Source of the DNA: Cinnamomum chago
Taxonomy: Eukaryota; Streptophyta; Magnoliopsida; Laurales; Lauraceae
DNA length: 64,000 nucleotides
Assembly (NCBI GenBank): GCA_038049695.1
Contig: CP142457.1
Location: 60,694,501 to 60,758,500 of the forward strand
Direction: 5' to 3'
In this document: positions 48,708 to 59,231 of the stretch, one piece after another
How positions within the stretch are numbered: position 1 is the stretch's first letter
Layout of the letters: the number at the start of each line of letters is the position of its first letter
Made by a program: the position numbers and the translations under genes
Notes under the pieces: generated by a model
What the model was told of the DNA's origin: nothing
Seen by the model: the letters and a program-made list of their open reading frames with translations, nothing else
The model's database searches: none

Positions 48708-51372
48708 ATAAATAAAAGTAGAAATATATAAACTGTCATCAAATATCATCCCCATAATTAAAGAATAAAATCCGAGATATATATCGAGTTATTAAAGCAA
48801 TTTGCTCCTGTCTACAACTCCATCCTTAAATCTTTCATCACTCGTAGCTTTTAATGATCATCGGTGTGATTCACTTGATAATAAATTCTTAAAAATTCAA
48901 TTCCATGCAAACAGAGGGGCCCTTAAGAGAGCACATTTGTGAAAGGGAATTTAAAAGCATTGAGTGTTATCACGTATCTAATCTAGAGCAATGACATAAA
49001 AGGTTTTGCAATCTTGAAGTCAACATCTAAACTTTATTTTTGTTGACATGCTTAGATTTGAAACTCTCGGGACCTAGCCAGAAAGCCGAACGACTGACGG
49101 AACTGGTCAAATCGAGCTCGATAACTATTTAGGACCGTAGCACTACACCACACGGTCGCATATATGCACAGAAAGGCAGTGATGTGTCGACTACTACGAC
49201 ATGTTTGTAGGGTTGCAAACGGAACGGTTCCGGATCGGAACTATAGTGGATTCGGACCCGTTTGTGAATAACGGTTCCGGTTCTGAATCCGGTTTTGACG
49301 CGTAACTTGTTTAGTTGGTTCCAGACCCAGCTTCGATAGGAAAACCGGATCCGGGTCTACCTAGAGGACTGGAATCCTGTTCCAAAATCGATTCTGATTT
49401 ATCTTTATTCTTGATTTTTCCTAAAATAAGCGTATCATTAAAATTGTAACAGTGCGTCAAGTCTACTACCGCTAATATTGTGCATAAAAGTGTCAAAAAA
49501 GAGTTAATTTTGATGTACAATTTGCAATATCAAATGCTCATATGCCGGGTCCCGGTTCCACAGGTCGGAACCTATATGGACCAGGTCCCGTTTATCAATC
49601 GGAATCTAAATTAGGTTCCTGACCCGGACCCGTTTATGAAACGGAACCTAAAATAGGTTCCAGACCAAATTTTTTACAGGTCGGAACTTCTGGGTAATCA
49701 GATAATCGGATACCCGTTTGGAACCCTACATGTTTGCGAGTATAGGCTTTTTTTTTGTCCGGTTGAAATGAAGGTTCTGCTGGTCTCACGTACATTCTCG
49801 ATCGAAGATATTATGATCTCTGGTTTTTTATGGTAACAATTATGCACCCTGTATGTCAGAGTCAATAATCTCGTAGAATCAAAGATATATTTAGTTTGGA
49901 GATTTCTCGGGAAATCTAGGTTGTGCATGGCCATGAGATATTCAAACATATACATAATTGTCATGGGCTGCATTCTCTCTGTAGGACCAGCAAAAGCGAT
50001 GTGCAATGCATGGACTAAACAACAAGTGAAATAAGAAAGAGAAGGTGGAACCGGATCCGGACCCGGAACCGTTTCGAAACCAATGATATGGCTCCGGAAC
50101 CGGAACCAGAACAGTATATGGGACGGCTCTAGATCCAGGCCCGGGTCCAGGTTGAGAGTGATATTACAAAAAATATGTTTTTAAGGAGTCATTTTAGAAA
50201 ATTGAGGTAATATGTTGGCTATCGGGTCCACGGGTCCGAAACAAGGTGGAACCGGACCCGGATCCATTTACTTATCGGGGCATGATTAAGGACCCAGACT
50301 CGGTTTTAACTGGTCGGAACCTCCGGGTAATCGGTAAATCGGGGACCCATTTACATCCTTAGTCGTACGCCCGCTCAGCTGTGAGAGGTCATGGGTTTGA
50401 GTCCTCGCATCAATGCTCCCTCCCTCCCTCATAAATATATCTATATATATATTTTGGCCGAACGGGGATTCCGGATCTCAAGCACTAAGTGCAAATAAAT
50501 AAATAAAAAAAGCCCGAGCACTGCCCATCTATTAATAACTAAACCCCATACCCAAAGCCCAATCCATGAGCTCACTTACAAAAAAAGAAAACACTCTTCT
50601 TTTTAAGAGAAGAAATAAAATTGCTACTCTCTGACTTTTTGATTCTACTACATCCTAAATTTTGTTCTTCTTATATTGACCATTTACTTCATTTAAATGG
50701 AAAAATAAATTTACTATTTATTGTATGTTTATTATGATTTGATATTATTTCATCCAATTGTCATTCACACATGTCCATCCATCAATTCGTGAACCAAGCC
50801 CCGACCCGTGACCCGCAATAAGGTAAAAGAAGGAAAAAAAAGGGCTAAAAAATCGGTTTTTGATATTTCCGCCGAAAGTATCCGCGGTATACCTGAAGTT
50901 TCCAGATTTCCTCCTCTCAGAGAGGAGGAAAACTGGAAAATGCGAGTTTACCGCCGATGGCAGCCGCGGTAAGGCTTAGTGAGTGTCCAAATAAAGTCGC
51001 AAGGCCTTTTTATTTCAAATTATCAGAAAAAAGAAAAAAAAAGGCTAAAAAATCAATTTTCAATAATTATGCCGTGGTACACTTGCAATTTCCGGTATTC
51101 CTCCTCTCAGAGAGGAGGAAATCTGGAAAGTAACCGCCGATTCCAGTAGTGGAAAAGCTGAGTGAGTGTCCAAATAAAGTTGCAAGGCCTTTTCTTTTCG
51201 AATTATCATAAAATAGAATGAAAGAATCGATATTTTCATTTTTTCTTGTTTCCCATATCTAGTGAACCCCCATATAATATGAATAAAGGGAAAAAAAATC
51301 ACACAAGCTGACTTTGGCTATTGACACATGTTGAATTCAATTTCTAGTTTTTCTAATAAATATGCTTCCCCC
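48708..51372. repeat. Satellite monomer A8 (2,665 bp)
   Basis: MITE at 49208-49728. GCAGCCGCGG at 50960 lies exactly 10,619 bp from the A6 copy. AATTATGCACC near 49840 and AAATAAATAAAAAAAGCC near 50500 are private. Confidence 0.95.
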
Positions 51373-54009
51373 ATAAATAAAAGTAGAAATATATAAATGG
51401 TCATCAAATATCATCCCCATAATTAATGAATAAAATCCGAGATATCAAGCTATTAAAGCAATTTGCTCCTGTCTACAACTCCATCCTTAAATCTTTCATC
51501 ACTCGTAGCCTTTAATGATCATCGGTGTGATTCACTTGATAATAAATTCTTAAAAATTCAATTCCATGCAAACAGAGGGGCCCCCTTAACAGAGCACATT
51601 TGTGAAAGGGAATTTAAAAGCATTGAGTGTTATCACGTATCTAATCTAGTGCAATAACATAAATGGTTTTGCAATCTTGAAGTCAACATCTAAACTTTAT
51701 TTTTTTTGACATGCTTAGATTTGAAACTCTCGAGACCTAACCAGAAAGCCGTACGACTGATGGGACTGGTCAAATCGATCTCGATAGGTAAATAGGACCG
51801 TAGCACAACACCACACGGTCGCTTACATGCACAGAAAGGTAGTGATGTGTCGACTAGTACGACTTGTTTGTAGGGTTGCAAAGCGAACGGTTTCGGATTG
51901 GAACCATATTGGACTTGAGCCCGTTTGTAAATAACGTTTCTGGTTCTAACTCATAACTTGTTTAGTTGGTTCCAGGGCCGGCTCCTATAGGAAAACCCGG
52001 ATCTGAGTCTACCTAGAGGACTGGAATCCTGTTCCAAAATCGATTCTGATTTATCTTTATTCTTCATTTTTCCTAAATATATGCGTATCATTAAAATTTT
52101 AACAGTGCGTCAAGTCTACTACCGCTAATATTGTGCATAAAAATGTCAAAAAAAGAGTTAATTTTGATGTACAATTTGCAATATCAAATGCTCATATGCC
52201 GGGTCCCGGGTCCACAGGTCGGAACCTATATGGACCCGGTCCCGTTTATCAATCGGAATCTAAATTAGGTTCCTGACCCGGACCCGTTTATGAAACGGAA
52301 CCTAAAATAGGTTCCAGACCAAATTTTTTACAGGTCGAAACTTCTGGGTAATCAGATAATCGGATACCCGTTTGGGACCCAACATGTTTGCGAGTATAGG
52401 CTTTTTTTTTTGTCCGGTTGAAATGAAGGTTCTGCTGGTCTCACGTACATTCTCGATCGAAGATATTATGATCTCTGGTTTTTTATGGTAACAATTCTGC
52501 ACCCTGTATGTCAGAGTCAATAATCTCGTGGAATCAAAGATATATTTAGTTTGGAGATTTCTCGGGAAATCTAGGTTGTGCATGGCCATGAGATACTCAA
52601 AGACATACATAATTGTCATGGGCTGCATTCTCACTATAGGACTAGCAAAAACGATGTGCAATGCATGGGCTAAATAACAAGTGAAGTAAGAAAGAGTAGG
52701 GGGAACCGGATCCGGACCCGGAACCGATTCCATGGCTCAGGAACCGGAACCAGAACAGTATATGGGACGGCTCTATATCCAGGCCCGGGTCTAGGTAGAG
52801 AATGATATTAAAAAAATATGTTTTATAGGAGAGATTTTAGAAAATTGAGGTAATACGTTGGGTATCGGGTCCACGGGTCCGAACCAAGGTGGAACCGGAC
52901 TCGGACCCATTTACTTATCGGGGCATGATTAAGGAGCTAGATCCGGTTTTAACGGGTCGGAACCTCCGGGTAATCGGAGAATCTGGGGCTCATTTACATC
53001 CTTAGTCGTACGCCAGCTCCACTGTGAGAAGTCATGGGTTTGAGTCCTCACATCACTGCTCCCTCCCTCCCTCATAAGTACATCTATATATATTTTGGCC
53101 GAACGGGGATTCCGGATCTCAAGCACTATGTGCAAATAAATAAAGAAAAAAACCCGAGTACTGCCCATCTATTAATAACTAAACCCCATACCCAAATCCC
53201 AATCCATGAGCTCACTTACAAACAAAGAAAACGCTCTCCTTTTTAAGAGAAGAAATAAAAATGCTACTCTCTGACCTTTTGATTCTACTACATCCTAAAT
53301 GTTGTTCTCTCTTATATTGACCATTTACTTCATTTAAATGGGAAAATAAATTTACTATTTATTGTATGTTTAATATGATTTGATATTATTTCATCCAATT
53401 GTTATTCACACATGTCCATCTATCATTTCGTGAACCAAGCCCCGACCCGTGACCCGCAATAAGGTAAAAGAAGGCTAAAAAACCGGTTTTTGATATTTCC
53501 ACCGTATGTATCCGCGGTATACCTGAAGTTTCAAGATTTCCTCCTCTCAGAGAGGAGGAAAACTGGAAAATGCGAGTTTACCGCCGAGGGAAGCAGTTGC
53601 AAAGCTTAGTGAGTGTCCAAATAAAGTCGCAAGGCCTTTATATTTCAAATTATCAGAAAAGGAGGAAAAAAAGGCTAAAAAATCGGTTTTCAATATTTCC
53701 GCCGCGATATACTTGCAATTTCCGGTTTTCCTCCTCTTAGAGAGGAGGAAATCTGGAAAGTAACGAGTTTACCGCCGATTTAAGCAGCGGTAAAGCTGAG
53801 TGAGTGTCCAAATAAAGTTGCAAGGCCTTTTCTTTTCCAATTAACATAAAATAGAATGAAAGAATCGATAGTTGTATTTTTTCTTGTTTCCCATATCTAG
53901 TGAATCCCCATATAATAGGAATAAAGAGAAAAAAATCACACAAGCTGACTTTGACAATTGACACATGTTGAATTCAATTTCTAGTTTTTCATATAAATAT
54001 GCTTTCCTC
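51373..54009. repeat. Satellite monomer B8 (2,637 bp)
   Basis: MITE at 51871-52382. It shares AAAGCGAACGG with B6, but not the B6/B7 markers further along. GGTCGAAACTTC near 52334 and AAACGCTCTCC near 53230 are private. Confidence 0.95.
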
Positions 54010-55693
54010 ATAAATAAAAGTAGAAATATATAAACTGTCATCAAATATCATCCCCATAATTAAAGAATAAAATCCGAGATATATATCGAGTTATTAAAGC
54101 AATTTGCTCCTGTCTACAACTCCATCCTTAAATCTTTCATCACTCGTAGCTTTTAATGATCATCGGTGTGATTCACTTGATAATAAATTCTTAAAAATTC
54201 AATTCCATGCAAACAGAGGGGCCCTTAAGAGAGCACATTTGTGAAAGGGAATTTAAAAGCATTGAGTGTTATCACGTATCTAATCTAGAGCAATGACATA
54301 AAAGGTTTTGCAATCTTGAAGTCAACATCTAAACTTTATTTTTGTTGACATGCTTAGATTTGAAACTCTCGGGACCTAGCCAGAAAGCCGAACGACTGAC
54401 GGAACTGGTCAAATCGAGCTCGATAACTATTTAGGACCGTAGCACTACACCACACGGTCGCATATATGCATAGAAAGGCAGTGATGTGTCGACTACTACG
54501 ACATGTTTGTAGGGTTGCAAACGGAACGGTTCTGGATCGGAACTATAGTGGATTCGGACCCGTTTGTGAATAACGGTTCCGGTTCTGAATCCGGTTTTGA
54601 CGCGTAACTTGTTTAGTTGGTTCCAGACCCAGCTTCGATAGGAAAACCGGATCCGGGTCTACCTAGAGGACTGGAATCCTGTTCCAAAATCGATTCTGAT
54701 TTATCTTTATTCTTGATTTTTCCTAAAATAAGCGTATCATTAAAATTGTAACAGTGCGTCAAGTCTACTACCGCTAATATTGTGTATAAAAGTGTCAAAA
54801 AGAGTTAATTTTGATGTACAATTTGCAATATCAAATGCTCATATGCCGGGTCCCGGTTCCACAGGTCGGAACCTATATGGACCAGGTCCCGTTTATCAAT
54901 CGGAATCTAAATTAGGTTCCTGACCCGGACCCGTTTATGAAACGGAACCTAAAATAGGTTCCAGACCAAATTTTTTACAGGTCGGAACTTCTGGGTAATC
55001 AGATAATCGGATACCCGTTTGGAACCCTACATGTTTGCGAGTATAGGCTTTTTTTTTGTCCGGTTGAAATGAAGGTTCTGCTGGTCTCACGTACATTCTC
55101 GATCGAAGATATTATGATCTCTGGTTTTTTATGGTAACAATTCTGCACCCTGTATGTCAGAGTCAATAATCTCGTAGAATCAAAGATATATTTAGTTTGG
55201 AGATTTCTCGGGAAATCTAGGTTGTGCATGGCCATGAGATATTCAAACATATACATAATTGTCATGGGCTGCATTCTCTCTGTAGGACCAGCAAAAGCGA
55301 TGTGCAATGCATGGACTAAACAACAAGTGAAATAAGAAAGAGAAGGTGGAACCGGATCCGGACCCGGAACCGTTTCGAAACCAATGATATGGCTCCGGAA
55401 CCGGAACCAGAACAGTATATGGGACGGCTCTAGATCCAGGCCCGGGTCCAGGTTGAGAGTGATATTACAAAAAATATGTTTTTAAGGAGTCATTTTAGAA
55501 AATTGAGGTAATATGTTGGCTATCGGGTCCACGGGTCCGAAACAAGGTGGAACCGGACCCGGATCCATTTACTTATCGGGGCATGATTAAGGACCCAGAC
55601 TCGGTTTTAACTGGTCGAAACCTCCGGGTAATCGGTAAATCGGGGACCCATTTACATCCTTAGTCGTACGCCCGCTCAGCTGTGAGAGGTCAT
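54010..55693. repeat. Satellite monomer A9, left part (continues at 63496)
   Basis: MITE at 54510-55029, one base shorter than other A copies because of a contracted A-run. It is interrupted by element 3 just before the B-box-like motif. GTCAT at 55689-55693 is the left target duplication. Confidence 0.95.
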
Positions 55694-56193
55694 TGTTAGG
55701 TCTTTTGTTTTTGCAATTTGATGGATGCATTGCATATTGGCATCATTTGTATTCACACACTACCATTGGTTTAGAAAACCCTTGAAATCTAGTTTTATAC
55801 ATGCATAGTTTTTAGATTTGGAAAAGTTTGTGTTTTATGCATGGTTTGGTTCTAAACTTGGATGCATTGGTTTTAGAACCCAAAACTCTTTTGAAAACCT
55901 AATTCCTTGTGCATTATATTTGGAAAATCATGTTAGGTATTTAGGTTTGAGCTTTGCATGCATTCATTACAAAAAGAATCATTTTTGTATGCTTGTTCAC
56001 TTGAAAAGAGTTTTATCAAATCAAGCTAGCCTTTGGTTTTAAATCTTTGAATCATTTTAGGCTTTGTGTGTTTCATGTTTTTAAATGTTTTAAAACATGT
56101 TTTTAAGCTTGGTTTAGTGACCCACAAAATTCCACAAAGAAAATCTTCAAAATGTAAAAGTTGGAATTTTTGGGGGTGTCCCGGCAGTGTCGC

Positions 56194-56366
56194 CGGTCGA
56201 CCGAGACCTGGGTCTCGGTCGACCGAGAACACTGCAGGGCAAATGGGCTGTTTTTTGAACTGAAGCCCCAACGGTCAGAAATCTGACCGTTGTGCCTTCT
56301 CGGTCGACCGAGACCTCTTTGCCGGTCGACCGAGAACTAGCCGTTGGACACTTTTTGGCTATAAAG
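56194..56366 (+). promoter_or_regulatory. Promoter of element 3 (5' LTR): GTCGAC palindromes, MSA-type motifs, TATA
   Basis: Palindromes are at 56194-56203, 56213-56228 (TCTCGGTCGACCGAGA), 56298-56313 (same 16-mer) and 56323-56332. An 11-bp perfect inverted repeat lies at 56269-56279/56282-56292 (CAACGGTCAGA and its complement, 2-nt loop). MSA-type motifs: plus-strand CCCAACGGTCA (56267-56277), and on the minus strand TCCAACGGCTA (56347-56337), a full match to TCYAACGGYYA. TATAAAG is at 56360-56366. This predicts Pol II transcription starting near 56390, with likely G2/M bias through MYB3R factors. The prediction is motif-based. Confidence 0.65.
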
Positions 56367-57162
56367 TCCATTCATTTCCAACCTTTTTCAAGGCTTGAAC
56401 CATGAACCTTTGAGAGCATTTTGGAGCCATTGAAAGGGGATGAAGTTGGAAAGGCTAGGAGGCAATTAGGAGAGCTAAAGCTTGGATTATTAAGTTAAAC
56501 CACCAAGTAAGCTCTACCTTTATTAATCATAGTTATGTGCTTTGTTTAAACTATTGGTATATGATATTTAGCATAATAACTATGATGTGTTGAATCCATT
56601 CTTCTTCTAATCTTTGGTCTAATTAAGATTGGATTCTTCACCTTTGTTTTCAATCCAAGTTGTTAACTTTATTAATCATGCTTAGACAAAATCTTTGTTT
56701 TTCTTTCATAGCATGAGTCTTTTACTTGGTTGAAACATTGTTTGTTGTTTTCATTCATTTAAGCATTAGTTAAATTAATTTGGTTTTGAAAACAACATGC
56801 ACATGCATCACATGTTCTAATTTAGCCATTTTCATACAACTTGTTAGTCCTTGATTTTCATGTCATAAACAAGTTGAATTTCATACATGTGATTTGCATA
56901 AGACTTCAATCAATCTTTTATGAGCTTTAAACTTTGAATTGCTTTAAGCAATATATTTGATTAAGCCTTCTTTTTGAACTTGATTGAAGCCATCACACAC
57001 ACACCTCATAAGCATACATCTTTGCATTCATAGAGTGTTTGTGTGAGTTTAGTTTTCACTTTCATATTAGCCTATTCAAGAGGCAATTCCATTGAGCTTA
57101 AATTGTAATCTCTTAGAGTGTTCTTTTGTTAAGACACTTTCTTTGAGAAAAATATATTTGTA

Positions 57163-57333
57163 AAGGTTATTGCTAAGCCTAAGAAAAGCAACTTGTAAGG
57201 TTATTGCTTAGCCTTTGAAAAGCAACTTGTAAGGTTATTGCTTAGCCTTTGAAAAGCATCTTGTAAGGTTATTGCTTAGCCTTTGAAAAGCATCTTGTAA
57301 GGGTTATTGCTTAGCCTAGTAAAAAGCATACTT
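57163..57333 (+). repeat. Five 34-bp tandem repeats in the 5' LTR leader (element 3)
   Basis: Units start at 57163, 57197, 57231, 57265 and 57299. Each contains TTGCTT followed 10 nt later by AAGCAA or AAGCAT, a 5-6-bp stem. They lie downstream of the TATA box and upstream of gag, so they form part of the RNA leader. Confidence 0.85.
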
Positions 57334-57587
57334 AGTGGAATCCGGTGGGGTGTTGGAGACACAAGCCGGTAGTGGATGTAGGCACGTTAGCCGAACCACT
57401 ATAAATATTGTGTTGTGGTGCATGCTTTTGTGGTGATTGTTTATTTGAGCTTCCGCATTTTTTCTTATAATCACCACTTGTGACTAGTTTAGTTTAAGGA
57501 ATTAAAATTGGTCTTAATTAGTCATTAGTTGTAGCTCACCCTATTCACCCCCCCCTCTAGGGTTCGGATCCATAGCGGACTTTCAAT

Positions 57588-57600
57588 TGGTATCAGAGCC
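57588..57600 (+). promoter_or_regulatory. Primer-binding site, initiator tRNA-Met (element 3)
   Basis: TGGTATCAGAGCC begins two bases after the 5' LTR. It is the standard sequence complementary to the 3' end of plant initiator tRNA-Met used by Ty1/Copia elements. Confidence 0.92.
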
Positions 57601-57701
57601 AAGTGCTCTATCCCTTAGGATCAAGTGTTTTGGAACTCTTGATTAGGTGTAAAAACCTAGAGTTAAAACCCTAGAGTTGTGCTTATTTGAAAATCATTAG
57701 T

Positions 57702-59231
57702 ATGGACTCCACTATGCTAGATTTTGTAGATTCTCCTAGACTTACCATTCTTCCATCTATTAGAGATTCAAACATTCAATTAAAAGAATCTCAATGTAAA
57801 TTAAATGAAGAAGAAGAATATAATGAAGAAGATCTTCAACAAGCCTTTGAAGAATTATATGAAGTATCCTTAAAGCTTGAGAAGAAAAACAAAAGTTTAA
57901 GAGAAGAATCTAAAAATCTAAGCAAAGAATTAGCTTCTTCAAAAGATGAACTTAGAGAGAAAGAAGAAGTAATAAATTGTGTAGAGTCTAAGTTCATGAT
58001 CTCTTTAAATAACCTATCCAACATTCAAGATGAACTAAAAGAATTAAAGATGGGTTATGAAAATGTCAATAAGGAAAATCTAAAACTAAGAGATCAATTA
58101 CAAAGGCAAGATAAAGACTTTAACAATCTTGAATCTAATTTGACTATCTCTAAGGAAAATTTATCTAATGCTCAAGATGAAATAAATGAGATTAAGATAA
58201 ATTATGATGAGCTTAAAAATGAAAATTTAAACCTAAGAGATACAATTAAAAGACAAGATGAAGACCTTGACAATTTAGAAGCCAAGTTGATCAAAAGTAA
58301 GTTAAAAACCAAAGAACTTGGATCTAAAGGTGTTAATGAATTAAAACTTGCCAATGAAGAGCTAATCAAATATAAGGAAATTGAAAATGAACTTTCAAAA
58401 GTCAAACATGAAAATTCAATCCTTATAACCAAAGTCACTCAACTTGAAAGCTATAAACAAAAGTATGAGTGCAAGTTTACCCAAAGTGAAGAGAAACTTG
58501 AAAAATTATTCAAATTGGGTAAATCTCATGGAGATAGGACGGGTCTTGGATTTAATAGGAATATGTCATATGACCCTAAATTCACCAACACTTTTGTGAA
58601 AGGTGAGTCCTCATTCTCTAGCACTCACACTTCCTTGCCCAAAACAAAATGTGATTATTGTGGCAATGAAGGACACTTTAGGTTTGAGTGCAAACTAAGG
58701 AAAAGAAGCTATGTGTCTAAACCCATCTTTGAACTCAAGAAAGTAAAATCAAACTTGAAGGGTAAGACACTAAAAACAAAGGAAGACTCCATAAAGCTTA
58801 AACAAGTTAAACCAATTAACAAGGAGTCTCCAAAAATAGATTCTAAAAAGGTTAAACAAGTCAAACCAAGTTTAAAAGAATCTATTAACAAAAAGCTTCT
58901 CAACCTACCACCCTTATATCAACCTATGAAAGAACTTTTGAATAAAGTTGCTAAGTTAAATTTAAAATTCAAAAGTCAAGTAAAGGGAGAAAATAAGAAG
59001 AAAAGAAAAGTGAAGCAATCCCCTAAGAAACAAACTCACCAACATCAAAAGACTAATCACCATTCTAAGCCAAATTTAGTAAAATCTAAATATCATGGTG
59101 ATAAGTTTAAATTGAAGATTTATCAAGTCAAATCTCCTATAGTTGGTGAGAAATCCAAACTAGACCTCAAAGTTCAACCCTCCCAAGACCTTAGGTGGAT
59201 TCCTAAAGTCATTTACCTAGTCAAACCTTAG
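57702..59231 (+). CDS. gag: Gag-like protein of element 3 (coiled coil, CCHC zinc knuckle)
   Basis: A 509-residue protein from the ATG at 57702; an in-frame TTG five codons earlier is not favoured. Residues about 40-268 form a long heptad-rich coiled coil. Residues 270-316 hold the linker KLGKSHGDRTGLGFNRN. A CX2CX4HX4C knuckle (CDYCGNEGHFRFEC) lies at 317-330, and the rest is a lysine/serine/glutamine-rich basic tail. It aligns along its length with the element 2 protein. Indels between them are whole codons, including a four-residue loss in the coiled coil (LKHKLQLAN versus LKLAN). Expected role: particle assembly and RNA binding. The N-terminal UBN2 domain of normal Copia Gag is absent, and no pol frame follows. 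The frame is intact. Confidence 0.87.
   Translation: MDSTMLDFVDSPRLTILPSIRDSNIQLKESQCKLNEEEEYNEEDLQQAFEELYEVSLKLEKKNKSLREESKNLSKELASSKDELREKEEVINCVESKFMISLNNLSNIQDELKELKMGYENVNKENLKLRDQLQRQDKDFNNLESNLTISKENLSNAQDEINEIKINYDELKNENLNLRDTIKRQDEDLDNLEAKLIKSKLKTKELGSKGVNELKLANEELIKYKEIENELSKVKHENSILITKVTQLESYKQKYECKFTQSEEKLEKLFKLGKSHGDRTGLGFNRNMSYDPKFTNTFVKGESSFSSTHTSLPKTKCDYCGNEGHFRFECKLRKRSYVSKPIFELKKVKSNLKGKTLKTKEDSIKLKQVKPINKESPKIDSKKVKQVKPSLKESINKKLLNLPPLYQPMKELLNKVAKLNLKFKSQVKGENKKKRKVKQSPKKQTHQHQKTNHHSKPNLVKSKYHGDKFKLKIYQVKSPIVGEKSKLDLKVQPSQDLRWIPKVIYLVKP

Larger units (their letters stand above)
31701..55693. repeat. Satellite array, middle block (B4 remainder to A9)
   Basis: The repeat resumes in phase after element 2 and runs to element 3. 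A starts at 32787, 38090, 43394, 48708 and 54010, and B at 35452, 40754, 46057 and 51373. Dimer lengths are 5,303, 5,304, 5,314 and 5,302 bp. No gene is supported in this block. Confidence 0.97.
55694..57585 (+). repeat. 5' LTR of element 3 (1,892 bp)
   Basis: TGTTAGG...GACTTTCA. It is homologous to the LTRs of elements 1 and 2 in its first 0.75 kb and last 0.5 kb. The middle (about 56457-57060) has no obvious similarity to them. It contains the promoter block at 56194-56366 and the 34-bp repeat array at 57163-57333. Confidence 0.93.

Noticed and set aside
57163-57333. 34-bp regularly repeated units as a CRISPR array
   Set aside because: The repeats are directly abutting without unique spacers and lie in a plant retrotransposon LTR.
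57541-57570. Telomere-like CTCTAGGGTT sequence near LTR ends
   Set aside because: A single motif in each LTR, not a tandem TTTAGGG array.
57687-57701. TTG start five codons upstream of gag
   Set aside because: Plant translation normally begins at ATG, and the ATG at 57702 is conserved in element 2 at 29852.
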